Positions 43,893 to 52,199 of a stretch of 54,228 nucleotides of DNA are shown piece after piece. Origin of the DNA: Chryseobacterium indologenes (GTDB lineage: Bacteria > Bacteroidota > Bacteroidia > Flavobacteriales > Weeksellaceae). The DNA lies in assembly GCA_002439165.1 (NCBI GenBank), contig DJTE01000043.1, forward strand, positions 1 through 54,228. Direction: 5' to 3'. The first letter of the stretch is position 1. Each line of letters opens with the position of its first letter. The notes under the pieces were generated by a model. It saw only the letters and a program-made list of their open reading frames with translations. It was not told the DNA's origin and did no database searches. The position numbers were made by a program, and so were the translations under genes.

Positions 43893-44306
43893 ATGAATGC
43901 AGTATCCATACGTATTATCACAAGTGACATTGAAAAACTGATTCCATTTTATGAGCATGTAACAGGTATTAAAGCGATACAGTATACTCCTGATTTTGCT
44001 GAACTGAAGACCTCCACAGCCACTATTGCCATTGGAAGTACAAGAACTTTACAGTTTTTTGGCGGGGGCGATATTGCCCGGCCGGCTGAAAACCACTCTG
44101 TCATTATAGAATTCCTGGTAAACAATCTGGAGAAGGAATTTGAACGGTTAAAAACTTTCCTGTCTCCTTATATCGTACAGGAACCGACATTAATGCCCTG
44201 GGGCAATCTGTCTTTGCTGTTCAGGGACCCGGATGGTCATCTGATTAATTTTTTCACTCCTGTTACAAAGGAAGCCGCAGAAAAGTTTTCTTCTGAAAAG
44301 AGATAA
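43893..44306 (+). CDS. VOC-superfamily (glyoxalase/dioxygenase-like) protein
   Basis: A 137-aa protein with the two beta-alpha-beta-beta-beta modules of the vicinal-oxygen-chelate fold: RIITSDIEKLIPFYEHVTGI near the start and LSLLFRDPDGHLINFFTP near the end. Metal-ligand positions are only partly conserved (the H of FYEHV and the EFLV Glu are candidates), so it may be a non-metal binding member such as a bleomycin-resistance-like protein. It has its own -7 box. Substrate unknown. Confidence 0.8.
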   Translation: MNAVSIRIITSDIEKLIPFYEHVTGIKAIQYTPDFAELKTSTATIAIGSTRTLQFFGGGDIARPAENHSVIIEFLVNNLEKEFERLKTFLSPYIVQEPTLMPWGNLSLLFRDPDGHLINFFTPVTKEAAEKFSSEKR

Positions 44307-44334
44307 AAAACTTTAGTGAACTTCCAATGTGTAT

Positions 44335-44425
44335 TGTTGGTTTAACGCAAAAGACGCCAAGATTTTTTTAATGCTTTATGTTTTTAGGGCACAAAGGCGT
44401 TAACACTCAGCAAGGGGGGATTGTT
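44335..44425 (+). repeat. Diverged fragment of the intergenic repeat, direct orientation
   Basis: AACGCAAAAGACGCCAAGAT ... TTTTTAGGGCACAAAGGCG ... CTCAGCAAGG follows the order CGCAAGGACGCAAGAT ... TTTTTAGGGCGCAAG ... TTCAGCAAGG of the units at 20255-21375. It opens the 44307-45117 interval, which contains no gene. Confidence 0.55.
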
Positions 44426-44586
44426 TCATTACATGAAATGAAAGTCATTCATTGGTAAGAAAAGCTTAAAATCTTGGATTTTCCAGCGTATTAAAACCAT
44501 TATAATCCCTGCAATTTATGTTAAATCAATAAAAAATCTACTCGATCTGAAAAATTCACAGATCTGCAAATATTTGGGTTGCAGAT

Positions 44587-44619
44587 AAACGTTATAGGTT
44601 TTGGAAACCTATAACGTTT
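44587..44619. repeat. 15-bp perfect hairpin inside a repeat-rich intergenic region
   Basis: AAACGTTATAGGTTT (44587-44601), loop TGG, AAACCTATAACGTTT (44605-44619), then T. It is 280 bp from the nearest upstream gene end and may be a mobile or terminator-like element. Confidence 0.75.
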
Positions 44620-44734
44620 TTATGTAAAGTCCTTTTTTCAAATCAGATAATATGCCAATCCGCTCCATCTGCGAGATTAAAAAATCTGAAATCAGCGGAA
44701 TCCTGGGAAACCTGTATCTGATGTTTTTTCAAAC

Positions 44735-44985
44735 ACAAAGCCTTAGCTTCTTTGTGCATATTTCAGGGAGCCAAGTACAGAATCAACTCCGTTGATCCGA
44801 TGAAGCGACGGATTAGCCTGCGACAATTTAATGGGGTCACCAATCTAAAAACTTGCTGAAAATCCTGGATTTTCTTGCGCCTTAAAAACAGCATAATGCT
44901 CTAAAAATCTTGCGTCCTTGCGATTCTCCAACCAAAAAGCATCCAAAAAATCTGCTCAATCAGTCTGATCTGCGGGCGAAAAAAC
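44735..44985 (-). repeat. Full-length inverted copy of the intergenic repeat
   Basis: Reverse complement of a whole unit: CACAAAG block, ATCAACTCCGTTGAT stem near 44792-44806, AATCC...TTCTTGCGCC, CTTGCGTCCTTGCGATTCTC and AATCTGCTCAATC. The AGCC-GGA-GGCT palindrome is altered here (AGCCTGCGAC). Confidence 0.85.
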
Positions 44986-45052
44986 ATTTATGAAATTTGA
45001 GTTTTATGTCTTAGTGAAATAACGGCAAATGGTAATCCAGCATTTTCAACAT

Positions 45053-45087
45053 ACAGAAGCCGTCCCAATGCATGAGACGGCTTCTGT
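45053..45087 (-). terminator. Terminator of the LRR/propeller operon
   Basis: ACAGAAGCCGTC (45053-45064) pairs perfectly with GACGGCTTCTGT (45076-45087) around an 11-nt loop, 30 bp past the LRR gene stop. The T-tail is weak. Confidence 0.65.
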
Positions 45088-45117
45088 TATCCTTTAGTTT
45101 TAATGATATTTGATGAA

Positions 45118-46032
45118 TTAATTGCAGGAGTTTGTGAGACTGATCTTTTCGATATTGCCGGTTTTAATGAGTTCAAGATCGAAATCGTTGTAACATATGG
45201 TATTGATATAGCGGTTTCCTTCTATATCAAGGCGGGTAAGTGGTTTTCCGTTGGTCTTAATGTTCAGTTTTTTAATTCTGTTGTAGGCACAGTTGATATC
45301 AGTCAGATTTTTTAAGTTTTCAAAACTGAGTGCGGAGATTTCATTGTAGGAACAGTTAATGTATTCCAGTTCTTTGAGATTACTCAAGTCAAGATTCCGT
45401 AAAAGATTATTTTCACAGCGCAAGGACTTCAGGTTTTTAAGGTGGTTTACTGAAAGTTCTGTAAGACTGTTGCCTTCACAGATAAGTTCTGTAAGGGATG
45501 TAAGCTGTGACAGGTCCAGTTTTCCCAGCTTATTTGTTCCGCATCTGAGTCTTTTCAGACTGGGCAGCCCTGCAAGTTCCAGTTTGGTAATGGCAGACCA
45601 TGTACAGTCGATGGTTTCGAGCTTTGGAAGATTTTTAAAGGATAGCTGTCCCAGTGATTTATTGAAAGAACAGTCGATATGCTCCAGCTTTTTCAGTGTT
45701 TCTACCCCATTCAGATCTTTTAAAGTTTCTGCTTTTATCAGCAGGATTTTAAGGTTTTTGAACAGTTCGATTCCTTTCAAGGTTACCAGAGGTGTATGTT
45801 CAATGTTCAGCTGCATTACTTTTTCGGCTTCTGAAGGTGAAATGATTCCGTCTCTGTTGGCATCCAGCTTTAAAGACTGATAGGTAGAATCTACGGCAAT
45901 ACTGTTCTGTTCAGTGGCAGAAAGCAGGTATTTCAGAAAATCTTTATCTGCTATTATATTTCCTTTTTTAGCGGTTTGTGAATACAGGCTGGCTCCTGAA
46001 AAAAGCATTAAAATAATAAGTAAATATCTCAT
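45118..46032 (-). CDS. Secreted leucine-rich-repeat protein with EF-hand-like calcium loop
   Basis: A 304-aa exported protein: signal peptide (LLIILMLFSGASLYS, cleavage near 19), an EF-hand-like loop near 55-66 (LDANRDGIISPSEA) and then about nine LRRs of 20-22 residues with an unusual Cys in the strand (HIDCSFN, TIDCTW, RLRCGTN, ELICEGN, SLRCEN, YINCSYN, DINCAYN). LRR proteins of this kind usually bind proteins at the cell surface. It lies 7 bp downstream of the 406-aa gene and is probably co-transcribed. Confidence 0.82.
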   Translation of the reverse strand: MRYLLIILMLFSGASLYSQTAKKGNIIADKDFLKYLLSATEQNSIAVDSTYQSLKLDANRDGIISPSEAEKVMQLNIEHTPLVTLKGIELFKNLKILLIKAETLKDLNGVETLKKLEHIDCSFNKSLGQLSFKNLPKLETIDCTWSAITKLELAGLPSLKRLRCGTNKLGKLDLSQLTSLTELICEGNSLTELSVNHLKNLKSLRCENNLLRNLDLSNLKELEYINCSYNEISALSFENLKNLTDINCAYNRIKKLNIKTNGKPLTRLDIEGNRYINTICYNDFDLELIKTGNIEKISLTNSCN

Positions 46033-46039
46033 GATCCGG

Positions 46040-47260
46040 TCATTGTTTAATAAGAATTCTCCATCCGTCTCCTTTTCCCAGAAGCATCAGGCCGTCATTT
46101 TTTAACGGTAAAATTTTCACCAGCCTGTTTTCGCTGTACGTGGTACCATATTTCAGAAATCTTTCGTCAAGAAGTTTTCCCTGAAGATCAAAGACGAGAT
46201 AAACGGATTCATTGGAAAAACTGCCGAAGGAATTATACATTTCTCCTGTTATATATAATTTGTCCGCTACAATCACAGCGTCATGCATATGTTCCGTAAA
46301 TTTCCCCTGATTGCTGCCTGGAGTATAATTAAACTCACGCACCTTTTCAAAGTTCATATTATACACTCTGACTGAAGTATTTCTTCGGGTCTGTTTATTC
46401 GGCAGCACTTCCTTCGTATCATTCATTCCGATTACATAAATCTGATCTTTATGAATCAGTATTTTTTTACCCTGAAATTCTTCACCGGTAATTTTTTTAT
46501 GGCGGGTCACTTTTTTGGAGACCAGATCGTATTCAAGAAGATAGCTTTTGTAAGCATAAGAACCTCTTTCATCCACTGCACCCATCAGAACATACAGCTT
46601 ATTCCGGTCCAGAGCAGCAGAATAATAACCTGTATTATAGAAATCAAACGGGGGTTCTATAAAACTGATCACACTGTTTTCCGTTTTCTGCAGATCGTTG
46701 GAAATAAAGGTAACATTCAGCTCCAGATCACGAAAAAATGCAGAACGGGTAACACAGTAAAATCCGTCTTTTACAGGAAAAAACAAAGGATCGAATGTGA
46801 CATCCGCGGGCACAGTCTCAATCACCTTATCCTGTAATACATTGAGATCTTCATCTATTTCCCTCAACCACAGACGGGATCTTTTATCCACTTTTTCAGA
46901 GCCTATCTGAACCAGTTTATTGCTGCCGGTTCTGAAAACAGTTTTGTTAAAAGATTCATCATCAAAGTTTTTACTATTGGCCAGGAATGTTTTTTTGAGA
47001 AGTTTCCCATCCTTAGAAATTTTAATGACAGCAGAATTGAACTCGGTATTCCCTTCATTCACAAAATTCTGTCCTGCAATGATGTATCCGTCTTTTATCT
47101 CCACCCCGCTTTTGGCAAAATTATTATCAACCGGAAAAAAACTCAGGTTCAGGGTAAAATCTTTATCATTATTCTGATGGGCTGTCTGGCTGAATCCCCA
47201 TGCTGCTGCTGAAAGAGAAGCTATCAGCTGGGTTTTAAAAAGAATAGTTTTTATTTTCAT
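46040..47260 (-). CDS. Secreted protein, probable beta-propeller, unknown function
   Basis: A 406-aa protein with signal peptide (TQLIASLSAAAWGFSQ, cleavage near 25). Repeating strand patterns such as GYIIAGQNFVNEG, KLYVLMGAVDERG, QIYVIGMNDTK and KLYITGEMYN, spaced 45-60 residues apart, suggest a Kelch- or WD-like propeller. No catalytic motif is recognised. It is the first gene of a two-gene unit with the LRR protein, which suggests a shared surface role. Confidence 0.6.
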   Translation of the reverse strand: MKIKTILFKTQLIASLSAAAWGFSQTAHQNNDKDFTLNLSFFPVDNNFAKSGVEIKDGYIIAGQNFVNEGNTEFNSAVIKISKDGKLLKKTFLANSKNFDDESFNKTVFRTGSNKLVQIGSEKVDKRSRLWLREIDEDLNVLQDKVIETVPADVTFDPLFFPVKDGFYCVTRSAFFRDLELNVTFISNDLQKTENSVISFIEPPFDFYNTGYYSAALDRNKLYVLMGAVDERGSYAYKSYLLEYDLVSKKVTRHKKITGEEFQGKKILIHKDQIYVIGMNDTKEVLPNKQTRRNTSVRVYNMNFEKVREFNYTPGSNQGKFTEHMHDAVIVADKLYITGEMYNSFGSFSNESVYLVFDLQGKLLDERFLKYGTTYSENRLVKILPLKNDGLMLLGKGDGWRILIKQ

Positions 47261-47728
47261 GAATATAAGAATCTTTTTTTAAGCTCCTTTTTAAAGGACG
47301 CGCAAAATTCTAAAAAATATTTAATCCTGCCAAATGAGTCCGCTACTGTTTTAATTTTAAAAAAAATCAGCCCCCACCATACAATTAAAAATCAACATCA
47401 TACAGGATATTTCACTTTACAGCACAAGGAATTATAATTTTCATCTGTTATATAAATTAAAAAATACAGCGAATTTTCCCGATAGTGTGAACACAAATAT
47501 TATTAAATTAAACTTTTAAGTGTTATATTTGTTAACTGTTTTTATCCTTCTCACTGAAATGGTATTATGTTGAGGATTTAACCGGTAGCTGAAGATGAAC
47601 GGTTAACTTTTCATTTTCGATTTCCAATAACTGAATGAGCTATCATCCCTATTACTGGAACACAACGATAAAGCATAAAGAAATGCTGTTTAGTATAAGT
47701 AAATCTATTTTAATAAAAATTTAAATTC
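47261..47728. other. Intergenic region with a distant promoter and possible long 5' UTR
   Basis: No gene is seen in these 468 bases. TATATTTG at 47524-47531 fits the -7 consensus but is 198 bp before the next ATG, so the transcript would have a long leader. A short inverted repeat TTAACCG/CGGTTAA (47578-47584, 47600-47606) lies in that leader. Confidence 0.45.
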
Positions 47729-48088
47729 ATGAACTATAAACTTGAGCTCAATACTCAGGAGCCCAACTCTAAAATTGTTTTTCACAACATCCTATTTGAT
47801 TCGTTCAAGGTAAATATAGTTGAGAGATATATCGGATCAATGAAATCCCGCCTGACCTTATGTGAGGCACTGTTTAAAGTAAGAACCCTGGACGACCAGC
47901 TTGTGGCAAGAAGAGACGGCAATACAAGGGTAAAAATCAAAGGCGATGAATTTGAAACTTACGAAAGGCTGTCTAAAAAACTGTCTTCCTATGAATACAA
48001 AAATAAGCTGATCAATAGAAAAGAGGCCGACCAGGACTACGTTCACTTCATTCTGGGCCTGCTGATTGCCAATTATGAACTTAATTAA
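47729..48088 (+). CDS. Conserved-looking small protein of unknown function
   Basis: A 119-aa cytoplasmic protein without signal or membrane segment. It contains a strand-rich N-terminal half and a charged helix (DEFETYERLSKKLSSYEYKNKLINRKEAD), then a final HFILGLLIANYELN. I do not recognise the family. It has codon use like its neighbours and is followed by a strong terminator (48133-48165), so I take it as real. Confidence 0.6.
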   Translation: MNYKLELNTQEPNSKIVFHNILFDSFKVNIVERYIGSMKSRLTLCEALFKVRTLDDQLVARRDGNTRVKIKGDEFETYERLSKKLSSYEYKNKLINRKEADQDYVHFILGLLIANYELN

Positions 48089-48132
48089 GTCCACGCTTAA
48101 TTATTTAAACTGAAGAATTCTATCACATATAC

Positions 48133-48165
48133 AGCTCCCCACCGGATAGTGGGGAGCTTATTTTC
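48133..48165. terminator. Bidirectional terminator between convergent genes
   Basis: AGCTCCCCAC (48133-48142) and GTGGGGAGCT (48149-48158) with a 6-nt loop, followed by TATTTTC. It separates the plus-strand small protein from the minus-strand ferritin-like genes. Confidence 0.8.
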
Positions 48166-48295
48166 TAAAGAACATACAGCTTTTGAAGCCGGGATTTCTT
48201 TTTTATTTTATAATGTACAATGGGATTATTCTAAAAAATCCTTTTCCGTATCATTTCAGAAAAGATTAAGATGTTAAACTTTTAACTCCATAATA

Positions 48296-49096
48296 TCATA
48301 CGATAAATAAGCCTGCAATAGTCTGTGCATCGCTGCCGCTCAAAATCTCATCGTAAGCGGCAGAACCTGCCGCTGCTCCAAATAAGGCTGCTGTGTTGTA
48401 GCCAGCCTGATTAATAAGGTCTTCTCCGGCATAAACAGGATTAGTTACTGAAGGCATATTTCCGCCATCAGAAAGCTCTATCCAGCCTTTATTAGCCCTC
48501 ATTCTTCTTACCTGTGAGGCATGCCTTGCTTCTACCGAATGAATCTGTAACGCTGCCTGAAGTACAACTTTGTTTGACATAACATTTCCGGCCTGGCCTT
48601 TATAAGCCCTCACTCCTGTATCTTCAAAAGCCTGGGCCAAAGTGAGAAATTGATTATAATCCGTAAATGGAGAAAAGCTACCATTCGCCGTAAAATCAAA
48701 GGTTGGTTTATTACCCGGAGGGGTTCCCAGAGAAGTGAGTGTAGTTTTCAAAAAACCAACATGTGCTGACTCATGCTTTGAAATCTGCATAAAAACAGTC
48801 CGGTCTGAATTGGGTATTAATCCAGGCGTTGATAATCCTATCGCATAGTATTCATTTTCAAGATATTCCAAAACCAGTGCTAACTGTAAAGCATCTGTCA
48901 AGGTATTTTTCAGAGCAGTACCTGTGATTTCTTTGTTTGCCGGTGCAGCCATTAAAGCTACCGATCCAGAAGGAACTGCCGCTACGGCTGCTTTTTTCCC
49001 GAATAGTGACGTATTCGTCATTGTTTCTAATTTCGAGGCCTCCGTGGTGAAAAACTGATCATAGGAAAGCTTATCTAATAGTCTGAGAATGTTCAT
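48296..49096 (-). CDS. Ferritin-like domain protein (Ferritin_2 type), copy 2
   Basis: A 266-aa protein with the Ferritin_2 (PF13668) pattern: a first helix with ALVLEYLENEYYAIGL, a second with ISKHESAHVGFL, a third with AQAFEDTGVRAYKGQ and a fourth with AALQIHSVEARHASQVRR, supplying E, ExxH, E and ExxH ligands. It has no evident signal peptide. It lies 25 bp downstream of its Tat-signalled paralogue (49122-49835). Di-iron proteins of this type are common in Bacteroidota stress clusters; the reaction is not known. Confidence 0.8.
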   Translation of the reverse strand: MNILRLLDKLSYDQFFTTEASKLETMTNTSLFGKKAAVAAVPSGSVALMAAPANKEITGTALKNTLTDALQLALVLEYLENEYYAIGLSTPGLIPNSDRTVFMQISKHESAHVGFLKTTLTSLGTPPGNKPTFDFTANGSFSPFTDYNQFLTLAQAFEDTGVRAYKGQAGNVMSNKVVLQAALQIHSVEARHASQVRRMRANKGWIELSDGGNMPSVTNPVYAGEDLINQAGYNTAALFGAAAGSAAYDEILSGSDAQTIAGLFIV

Positions 49097-49121
49097 AATG
49101 TAAGTTTTTGAAGATAAATGA

Positions 49122-49835
49122 TTAATTAATACCTCTTTCTTTCCACGTAAACCGGGTTTTTATAAAACCTCCTGCTGTCATTACAATATCTTTTGGTTCT
49201 TTGGCAAGATCAAGACCGTTGGCGTCTACTACATCATCACCTGAAAAATCTGCAGATCCGGGACTGATCAGGTTTCTGATGGCAGATGCGTGCCTGGCTT
49301 CAACTGAAACTATTTTTCCGGCAATAACAAGATAAGCTGGATTGGTTATGTATTTTCCGGCACCGTTGTACGCTGCTACTCCGGTGTCTTCCAATGCTTT
49401 TGCAGTGGCCAGTACAGAGTTTCTGTCATTAAAATTTACATTGGGATATTGGAATTCAAGCTTTGGAAGAACGTTTGGGGCTGCACTGCTAATAGCTGCT
49501 TTGAAAAAGTCCCGGTGAATCACTTCATGATGATAAAGATCTGTAAAAACCTCTTTCTCTACACTGGAAATTCCGGAATAAAAATTATTGACTACTTTCG
49601 TATAAAAATCGGCTTCCAGCTGTTCAAGAGCGTAGGCGTAATTTAAAACTCCGACATCTCCTGATCCAAGATCAAAAATCTGGTTATTATCCATTGGATA
49701 AAAATCATTATCATCATCACATCCTATTATAGCAAGCCCTGCAATAGCCAGCCCTATTCCACTTAATTTTAAAAAGTTTCTTCGGCTTGTATCAAGGGTA
49801 GCTCCCTGATTAGAAACATGAATCATTTTTTTCAT
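49122..49835 (-). CDS. Ferritin-like domain protein (Ferritin_2 type) with Tat signal, copy 1
   Basis: A 237-aa protein with an N-terminal Tat signal (SRRNFLKLSGIGLAIAGLAIIGC), whose end is also a lipobox, so it may be a Tat-exported lipoprotein. Ligand helices: ALEQLEADFYTKVV, LYHHEVIHRDFF, AKALEDTGVAAYNGA and GKIVSVEARHASAIR. It heads a two-gene operon with copy 2 and is downstream of, and parallel to, the fasciclin gene (49912-50481). The three-gene group probably belongs to the regulon of the divergent ECF sigma factor. Confidence 0.85.
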   Translation of the reverse strand: MKKMIHVSNQGATLDTSRRNFLKLSGIGLAIAGLAIIGCDDDNDFYPMDNNQIFDLGSGDVGVLNYAYALEQLEADFYTKVVNNFYSGISSVEKEVFTDLYHHEVIHRDFFKAAISSAAPNVLPKLEFQYPNVNFNDRNSVLATAKALEDTGVAAYNGAGKYITNPAYLVIAGKIVSVEARHASAIRNLISPGSADFSGDDVVDANGLDLAKEPKDIVMTAGGFIKTRFTWKERGIN

Positions 49836-49911
49836 ACTATTAATTTTTTAAGTGTTCGATTAAGTAAAAGAAAAACAGCACATTGAAAACATGCTGCTTA
49901 TTCTTAAATTT

Positions 49912-50481
49912 CTACGGCATCAGAACCGTATCTATCACATGAATAACCCCATTAGACTGGTTTACATCAGCAATGGTAACTTTGGCACTGCTTCCTTTAG
50001 CATCTTTTATATAAAGATCCTTTCCTTTCGTCCAAAATGTAAGATCTTCCCCCTGTACTGTTTTCATCATGCTTTTCCCGTTTCCTGCCTTTACGGCGCT
50101 CCATATTTCTTTGGCACTGTATTTTCCGGGGATAACGTGGTACGTTAGTATGCTTGTAAGCATCGCTTTATTTTCAGGCTTTACAAGATTCTCTACTGTT
50201 CCTTTCGGAAGTTTTGCAAAAGCAGCATCAGTAGGAGCCAATACAGTAAAAGGGCCTTTTCCTTCCAATGTATTTACCAATCCCGCAGCTTTTACGGCAG
50301 CTACTAAAGTCTTATGATCTTTAGAATTTACGGCGTTTTCAATAATATTCTTAGAAGGGTACATAGGAGCCCCTCCTACCATTACTGTTTTTTCTTTCAT
50401 CGTTTGTGCAGTTACCTTCCCGCTGAAAGCAAATGATAAAGCTACCATTGCTAAAACTGTGATTTTTGATTGCGTGTTCAT
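49912..50481 (-). CDS. Exported fasciclin-domain protein
   Basis: A 189-aa protein with a signal peptide (VLAMVALSFAFSGKVTA, cleavage near 25) and one full fasciclin (FAS1) domain. Visible H1 motif GKGPFTVLAPTDAAFAKLP and H2-region ILTYHVIPGKYSAKE, ending VTIADVNQSNGVIHVIDTVLMP. FAS1 proteins are adhesion or surface proteins. It is divergent from the ECF sigma gene (start 50748), the arrangement known from mycobacterial sigK with mpt70/mpt83, so it is a likely sigma target. Confidence 0.93.
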   Translation of the reverse strand: MNTQSKITVLAMVALSFAFSGKVTAQTMKEKTVMVGGAPMYPSKNIIENAVNSKDHKTLVAAVKAAGLVNTLEGKGPFTVLAPTDAAFAKLPKGTVENLVKPENKAMLTSILTYHVIPGKYSAKEIWSAVKAGNGKSMMKTVQGEDLTFWTKGKDLYIKDAKGSSAKVTIADVNQSNGVIHVIDTVLMP

Positions 50482-50742
50482 TGTGCTAAATTTTTTAATT
50501 AATTATGGGTAATTTGTGTTCTTAATCTCACTTACGAGCTGGGTTTTGTTTTAGATTGAAAAAAAACAAAATTAATCTCAAATGACTGAAAAACAGATCA
50601 TTAATTTTCATTTAAAATAAAATATAAAGACAAGCAAAATCTTTTTCTGTTTACTTTCCGGGCATTATTGAAAATATCCCCAAGAAATCATTTACGAAAT
50701 AAAAGATCTTATGGATTTCATTTAGAATATATTTTATTTCAC

Positions 50743-50750
50743 TACATTTG
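50743..50750 (+). promoter_or_regulatory. Possible -7 box overlapping the sigma gene start
   Basis: TACATTTG fits TAnnTTTG but its last three bases are the TTG start codon of the ECF sigma gene. Either the box is fortuitous or translation starts further downstream. Confidence 0.3.
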
Positions 50751-51317
50751 GATAGAAAAATAAAAGCTATTAAAACAACCTGCTCAGAAGAGGAACTTAT
50801 CGTTTTACTAAAAGGAAAAAACGAAAATGGTTTTCATTATCTGTACGACCACTATTCCGGTGCGCTGTATGGAGTTATACTGCGTATTGTTCAGTCTAAG
50901 GAATATACGGAAGAAATCATTCAGGATGTTTTTGTTAAAATCTGGAACTCTATCCATCAATATGATGCTTCAAAAGGAAGGTTTTACACCTGGATGATCA
51001 ATATTGCCCGAAATACAGCAATAGATTATTTAAAGTCCAAAGGTTTCCAAAATGAGCTTAAAAACCAACCGCTTCCCGATTTCGTATATAATTCTGCAGA
51101 ACTTTCAACGACCAACAATACCTCTGATTATATTGGATTTAATAATGTATTGGAAGGGCTTGAAGCTGACAAGCAGGAACTTATAGACCTGGCCTATTAT
51201 CAGGGATATACCCAGAACGAAATATCCGAGAAACTGAAAATACCCCTTGGAACCGTAAAAACGAAAATGCGGAATGCACTTATGAAATTAAAGGACTTGC
51301 TAAAAGATTATCAATAA
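50748..51317 (+). CDS. ECF RNA polymerase sigma factor (SigK/SigL-like)
   Basis: A 189-aa sigma-70 family factor of the extracytoplasmic-function type: region 2 near 25-95 (GFHYLYDHYSGALYG; EEIIQDVFVKIWNSIHQYD; FYTWMINIARNTAIDYLKS) and region 4 near 130-185 (QELIDLAYYQGYTQNEISEKLKIPLGTVKTKMR). There is no ATG in frame near the 5' end; TTG at 50748 is taken because it gives a family-typical N-terminus. The anti-sigma gene follows after 1 bp. It probably controls itself, the anti-sigma factor and the divergent fasciclin and ferritin-like genes. Confidence 0.9.
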   Translation: MDRKIKAIKTTCSEEELIVLLKGKNENGFHYLYDHYSGALYGVILRIVQSKEYTEEIIQDVFVKIWNSIHQYDASKGRFYTWMINIARNTAIDYLKSKGFQNELKNQPLPDFVYNSAELSTTNNTSDYIGFNNVLEGLEADKQELIDLAYYQGYTQNEISEKLKIPLGTVKTKMRNALMKLKDLLKDYQ

Positions 51318-51318
51318 A

Positions 51319-52134
51319 TTGAACACTAAAGAATACATATCATCCGGAATTATAGAATCTTATATTCTAGGACATGCTTCTCCCGAGGAGGCAGGGATTC
51401 TGGAATGTGTGATGAAGAATAATGCTGAAGTGAAAGCTGCTTTTGAAGAGGCCCAAAAAACATTGGAAAATCTTGCTACTGCCCAGGCTGTGTTACCTCC
51501 GGGTGATCTGAAATCTAAAATCTGGGATAAAATCCAGAAGGAACAAATTCTTCAGGAGGAATCTGAAATTCCTGTTCCAATAGCCGCTCCTGTTACTGAA
51601 CTGTCGGAAGAAGAACAAAACAGTAAAAGAAATAATAACTGGAAAGCTATAAGTATTGCTGCTTCTGTTTTATTTTTAGCAAGTACTGCCGGAAATCTTT
51701 TTTGGGTAAGCAAGCAATCTGAAACACAGAAAGAAATTGCAAAAATGAAAACCGAGAAACAGTCTCTGGATTTCGCTATGCAGAAAATGGATCAGAAAAT
51801 AACGATGTTTTCCAATCCTGATATGCAGACCGTCATGCTGAAAGGTGTAGAGAAACATCAGGATGCGAAAGCTATGGTCTTCTGGGATAAAAAAACAAAA
51901 GAAGTTTACCTGAATGCTGAAAATCTTCCAAAAGCTCCTGAAGGAATGCAGTACCAGCTTTGGGCTATTGAAGACGGAAAGCCTGTAAGTGCAGGAATGT
52001 ATTCTGAAGAGAAAGACAGCAAGATTGTATTAGCTACTGTTTCAAAAGCACAGGCCTTTGCCATCACTCTTGAAAAAGAAGGAGGAAGTCCCGTTCCTAC
52101 TATGGAAAATATGTATGTTATGGGAGGAATATAA
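51319..52134 (+). CDS. RskA-type anti-sigma factor
   Basis: A 271-aa membrane protein: an N-terminal cytoplasmic part with a zinc-less anti-sigma-like helix region (SGIIESYILGHASPEEAGILE), one membrane segment near 112-130 (WKAISIAASVLFLASTAGNLFWV), a coiled stretch near 135-160 and a C-terminal extracytoplasmic domain with the RskA-type motif GMQYQLWAIEDGKPVSAGMY near 210-230 (PF10099 pattern). It starts with TTG at 51319, 1 bp after the sigma stop. It should hold the sigma factor inactive until a periplasmic signal triggers release. Confidence 0.9.
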   Translation: MNTKEYISSGIIESYILGHASPEEAGILECVMKNNAEVKAAFEEAQKTLENLATAQAVLPPGDLKSKIWDKIQKEQILQEESEIPVPIAAPVTELSEEEQNSKRNNNWKAISIAASVLFLASTAGNLFWVSKQSETQKEIAKMKTEKQSLDFAMQKMDQKITMFSNPDMQTVMLKGVEKHQDAKAMVFWDKKTKEVYLNAENLPKAPEGMQYQLWAIEDGKPVSAGMYSEEKDSKIVLATVSKAQAFAITLEKEGGSPVPTMENMYVMGGI

Positions 52135-52199
52135 AAAATGAGAACCTCAGCAATAATTGACAAAATTATGCCGGAAAACATTTTATATCTTCTGTTGAA

